From: Paraflavitalea sp. CAU 1676
GTDB lineage: Bacteria > Bacteroidota > Bacteroidia > Chitinophagales > Chitinophagaceae
Length of the DNA stretch: 64,000 nt
Assembly: GCF_029223285.1 (NCBI RefSeq)
Contig: NZ_JARHUJ010000007.1
Location: 248,001-312,000, forward strand
Direction of reading: 5' to 3'
Part shown: positions 60,699 to 64,000 of the stretch, one piece after another
How positions within the stretch are numbered: position 1 is the first letter of the stretch
Layout: each line of letters begins with the position of its first letter
The notes under the pieces: generated by a model
Database searches by the model: none
Told to the model about the DNA's origin: nothing
Seen by the model: the letters and a program-made list of their open reading frames with translations, nothing else
Program-made: the position numbers and the translations under genes

Positions 60699-63600
60699 TT
60701 AGTGCGCGGCCGACAGTACCAGCTGATAGCTGAAAGTAGTAGGCCTTACAAATACTTTATAGGGGTCGAGGGGCCTCGGACCACAGCCATGCGAGCCCAC
60801 GCCCAGGGTTTTATGACTGATGCAAAGCACCGTGCCCTTGCTGGCAGGCAGGTCGATCTTGTATTCAACAGGCGTCATTTCTTCATCGCTATAGGGCGAA
60901 ACGCCTACCTGGAACACTTCTTTATCCTGCTCAACCACCAGCCCGGCGCCTTTGGCCGACCGCAGCCGTGCCCAACGTACATCTTCATGATTGCCGCTTT
61001 CCATCGGCTTTTCATAACCTGTCATCTGCTGTTGCACACTGCTGGCATAATGGCCAATATCGAAGCCGCTTTTGCGATCGCTGTAGTTCTCCATAGGTCC
61101 ACGGCCAAAATAATCGAACTGGTTGAGCGAACGGTCAAGGAAGAGGCGAACGCCCAGCCTGGCCACAGCGAGGTTGGCATCGGTGCTGCTCACCTCATTC
61201 AGTGCATGGATCGTTCCATTTGCTTTGATCGTGTAAGTTACCTGGTGGCGAACCACGTAACCCTGAAAGCCGGTACCGGTGAGGTTGGCTTTGATCGTCA
61301 CTTCGCCTGTTGCGGTCTTGCTGCTGCTTACATTGTCTGCCACCCAGGTCAGTTTGGTCAATCCTTTTTTCTCCCAATCGGGATAGGCCCACATATCATC
61401 TTTTTGATGCGGGGCACGCCACAGGTGCAACATCGGTCCGCCATTGGCCTGCAAAATGTTTTGTCCCTTTTCTACGATCTTCGAAAAGGTGCCCTTCGTT
61501 TTATCGAAATCCAGGCTGAAGCCAGTACCCGCCACATGAATGTTGTTGGTTGTTGCTGACAGGGCCAATGTGCCGTTATTGATCCTTTCAGGAGCAGGTA
61601 CCCGCGCCGGGATAGCCAGTTGCTGCGAAGCCACTTCGTATCCTTTGGCTGCCCACAATTCGTTCTTCGCAAGGCTAAAGGATATACGCAGAAAGTATTC
61701 AGCATCTGCTTTCGCAGCTATCTTGTAGGGCACTGTAATATCTTTTTCCTCCCCGGGCGCTATGCTGCCTACAGCCAGCGGGCCGGAAGCAATCAGCTTG
61801 CCATTTTCAGTCAACTCCCATCGCGCCTGCAAACCGCTGAGGTTGGTGGTATGATACCGGTTTTTGATGGTGACAAGATTTGCTGCCAGGTCTTTATCCT
61901 GGATCGTGATCCATTGGTAAGCATGTTTCAATTCGGGAAAATGGGGCTTCAGCGAACGATCCGAAAACACCACACCCTTGTGAATGAAGTACTGATCGTT
62001 GGGATACTCTCCAAAACCACCACCAAAAGCAGTGATAGGATGTTTAGGATCACGCTTGTTATAGATGCCCTGGTCCTGCCATTCCCAGATGGCGCCGCCC
62101 AGCAGGGCAGGATATTTATCGAACAGGTCATTGTACAGGTCAACTGAACCCATGGAATTGAACATGGCATGGGCATATTCGCAGAGGTAAAAAGGTTTCT
62201 TCAGCGAGGTATCCTTAGCCCTTCTTTCCAGGCTTTCGGGATCGGTGTACATCTGGCTGTCCATCCCCGCCGGATTGCGGGTGCCGATGCCAAAACCTTC
62301 ATAATGGGAAATGCGGGTATTGTCGATGCGCTGGATGGAGTCGAGCGCTGCACGGAAATTGGTGCCGCCGCTGCCATTCTCATTACCGAGCGACCATATG
62401 ATCACCGAAGCATGATTCTTGAAGTTCTGCACATTGGCCACGTTGCGTTCGATGATGGCAGCTTTCATCTTCGGCTCTTCATTGAACCTGTTCATGGCGC
62501 CATGGCATTCCACATTGGCTTCGGCAACGAGATAAATGCCATATTCATCGCACAGTTCATACCAGCGGGGATCGTTGCTGTAGTGAGACGTTCGAACGTG
62601 ATTACAGTTGGCCTGCTTGATGAGCTGTATATCGCGGATCATCTGCGCTTCCGTTACGGCATGCCCTACATCGGGCCAGTTCTCATGGCGGTTAACACCT
62701 TTCAGTTTGATGGGCCGGCCATTGACCAGCACTTCCCGACCTTTTACGACGAGATTGCGGAAACCAGTGCGGGCCGAGATGGTTTCTACCACCTGGCTGC
62801 CATCCAGCAACCGGAGCACCGATGTATACAGCGTGGGCGTCTCAGCCGTCCACGGCTGCGGATTTTTCACTTCTACCCCCGCCTCTACCTTGATCTCTTC
62901 ACCGGGCGACAACGACTTTACGGGTACGCGGTATTGGCTGATCAGTGAGTCATTTTTATACAGCGCGTACTCCAGTTCGCGGGCTTTCACGGCCCCGTCA
63001 CCATAGTTTTTGATGTTGGCAAAAGCCACGGCAATGGCACCTCCGTGACCATCGACTGTAGTTGTTTTGATAAAGAAATCCCGGATATGCTGTTGCGGGC
63101 TGCTCCATAAAGTAACGTTACGGAAAATGCCGCTCAGCCGCCACATGTCCTGGTCTTCGAGATAGCTACCGGAATTGAAGCGGTACACTTCCACCGCCAG
63201 TACATTCTTACCGGGCTTGATGTATTTAGTAAGATCAAAGTCGATGGCATTGCGGCTGTTGACACCATAGCCAACCTTTTCGCCATTCACCCAAATAAAG
63301 AACCCTGCATCTACCCCATCGAAAGTGATGAAGATGCGGCGGCCATTCCAGTTCTCCGGCACGGTAAAGTCGCGGCGATAGCTGCCCACCGGGTTACGTT
63401 CTTTGTAAGCAGTGAATTTAACCGGCGGCGTGCTCATCACCCGCGGAAAATCGCTTTGAAAGATGTAATTGAAATTGCTGTAATACGGGGTGCCGTATCC
63501 TTCCAATTGCCAGTTGGATGGCACGTTGATCTCTTTCCATTTCGACACATCATACGTGGGCTCGTAAAAGTCAACGGGCCGCTTCTGGGGCCAGTCTACC

Positions 63601-63890
63601 CAATGAAACTTCCACATACCATTCAGGCTGCGGCTGAAAGACGATGCACTGCGTTTCGCCGCCAGCGCTTCTTTCAGACTGGCATAAGGCATCAGGGTCG
63701 CATGGGCCGGTTCGCGGTTGATCCCGATATTCTCCGGATCTTCGATCTCAGTAGGCACTAATGCATTGTCTGTGGCCGACAGGCCATTGAAAGGAGCTGC
63801 TGTTTGGGCAGACGCCGGTTGATAACCGGAAAACAATAGGGTTAGGATCAAGAGCTTCTGCAGCTCTTTAGCAGAAAGAAAGTTGCGCAT
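60699..63890 (-). CDS. Exported GH2 beta-galactosidase (LacZ-like)
   Basis: 1063 residues, the size of full-length LacZ-type enzymes, with a signal peptide (KLLILTLLFSGYQPASAQ) after a short N-terminal extension. Domain order: sugar-binding jelly roll (SLNGMWKFHWVDWPQKRPVD, VPSNWQLEGYGTPYYSNF), Ig-like domain, TIM barrel, and C-terminal Bgal small-chain domain (FDYFGRGPMENYSDRKSGFD to GCGPRPLDPYKV). The acid/base Glu lies in IIWSLGNENGSG and the nucleophile Glu in FYLCEYAHAMFNSMGS. GVNRHENWPDVGHAVTEAQM is the family signature. It releases beta-linked galactose from oligosaccharides in the periplasm. No SusC/SusD genes are nearby. The upstream 110 bases to the window end show no consensus promoter. 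Confidence 0.96.
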   Translation of the reverse strand: MRNFLSAKELQKLLILTLLFSGYQPASAQTAAPFNGLSATDNALVPTEIEDPENIGINREPAHATLMPYASLKEALAAKRSASSFSRSLNGMWKFHWVDWPQKRPVDFYEPTYDVSKWKEINVPSNWQLEGYGTPYYSNFNYIFQSDFPRVMSTPPVKFTAYKERNPVGSYRRDFTVPENWNGRRIFITFDGVDAGFFIWVNGEKVGYGVNSRNAIDFDLTKYIKPGKNVLAVEVYRFNSGSYLEDQDMWRLSGIFRNVTLWSSPQQHIRDFFIKTTTVDGHGGAIAVAFANIKNYGDGAVKARELEYALYKNDSLISQYRVPVKSLSPGEEIKVEAGVEVKNPQPWTAETPTLYTSVLRLLDGSQVVETISARTGFRNLVVKGREVLVNGRPIKLKGVNRHENWPDVGHAVTEAQMIRDIQLIKQANCNHVRTSHYSNDPRWYELCDEYGIYLVAEANVECHGAMNRFNEEPKMKAAIIERNVANVQNFKNHASVIIWSLGNENGSGGTNFRAALDSIQRIDNTRISHYEGFGIGTRNPAGMDSQMYTDPESLERRAKDTSLKKPFYLCEYAHAMFNSMGSVDLYNDLFDKYPALLGGAIWEWQDQGIYNKRDPKHPITAFGGGFGEYPNDQYFIHKGVVFSDRSLKPHFPELKHAYQWITIQDKDLAANLVTIKNRYHTTNLSGLQARWELTENGKLIASGPLAVGSIAPGEEKDITVPYKIAAKADAEYFLRISFSLAKNELWAAKGYEVASQQLAIPARVPAPERINNGTLALSATTNNIHVAGTGFSLDFDKTKGTFSKIVEKGQNILQANGGPMLHLWRAPHQKDDMWAYPDWEKKGLTKLTWVADNVSSSKTATGEVTIKANLTGTGFQGYVVRHQVTYTIKANGTIHALNEVSSTDANLAVARLGVRLFLDRSLNQFDYFGRGPMENYSDRKSGFDIGHYASSVQQQMTGYEKPMESGNHEDVRWARLRSAKGAGLVVEQDKEVFQVGVSPYSDEEMTPVEYKIDLPASKGTVLCISHKTLGVGSHGCGPRPLDPYKVFVRPTTFSYQLVLSAAH

Positions 63891-64000
63891 AAAAATTAAA
63901 CTTGAATATTTATCCTGCTTTCGGAGGATGTTGAAAACAACAGCCGGCCCCTGCCGGACTGTTGCACTTTAAAGATCAGAAAGCATTGAGTTCCGACACA

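Noticed and set aside
60684-61559. Plus-strand open frame of 291 codons
   Set aside because: Antisense to the C-terminal domain of the GH2 beta-galactosidase; His/Arg-rich and unlike any family.

Overview
The window reads as chromosomal DNA of a Bacteroidota bacterium, most likely in or near the Chitinophagaceae (inference). Directly visible signs are promoters of the Bacteroidota form TTG-N19-TAnnTTTG, the lack of Shine-Dalgarno sequences before most genes, type IX secretion C-terminal domains, a PorP/SprF-family protein, many signal-peptide-bearing outer-membrane barrels, and exported glycoside hydrolases, a sulfatase and peptidases. I see no rRNA, tRNA, CRISPR array, prophage or insertion sequence. 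About 53 protein genes are supported.

Layout. 1-5871 (minus): a tripartite RND drug-efflux operon (adaptor, permease, partial outer-membrane channel), preceded by a possible small secreted protein. 6678-8416: a PA14-domain T9SS cargo and a small lipoprotein. 8605-17732: mostly housekeeping (AI-2E permease, RlmH, rhomboid, TilS, TPR protein, EtfBA, DUF151/UVR nuclease, IspE, ornithine aminotransferase). 17989-26437: envelope and glycan genes (lipoprotein, sulfatase, barrel proteins, GH29 fucosidase, two paralogous secreted proteins). 26832-28957: a methyltransferase, a YiaA-type membrane protein and a Crp/Fnr regulator with a matching palindromic operator. 29142-35332: a 1718-residue NHL/Ig-like T9SS protein with its PorP/SprF partner. 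35338-39272: an exported hydrolase, two paralogous small proteins of unknown family, a small ORF and an EEP-family nuclease/phosphatase. 39702-44616: an ABC-F protein with a long leader, a secreted protein, an M28 peptidase and a cytochrome c. 44656-46567: an AraC regulator and a winged-helix/TolB-like protein.

The most notable region is 46683-55364, seven genes on the minus strand with gaps of 12 to about 100 bases: DcaP-like porin, aspartate ammonia-lyase, type II L-asparaginase, second porin, glutaminase, third porin and an amidohydrolase. Every enzyme, including the aspartase, which is normally cytosolic, starts with a signal peptide. Read together this is a candidate periplasmic pathway Gln to Glu and Asn to Asp to fumarate, releasing ammonia at each step, with a dedicated porin beside almost every enzyme.

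55525-63890 holds two further barrel proteins, a DPP-IV-type S9 peptidase and a GH2 beta-galactosidase. A second oddity is an octanucleotide repeat (consensus near CRAGGCAH on the minus strand) at three places, each at or just beyond the 3' end of a gene. At one of them the repeat has become the C-terminal tail of the RND permease.
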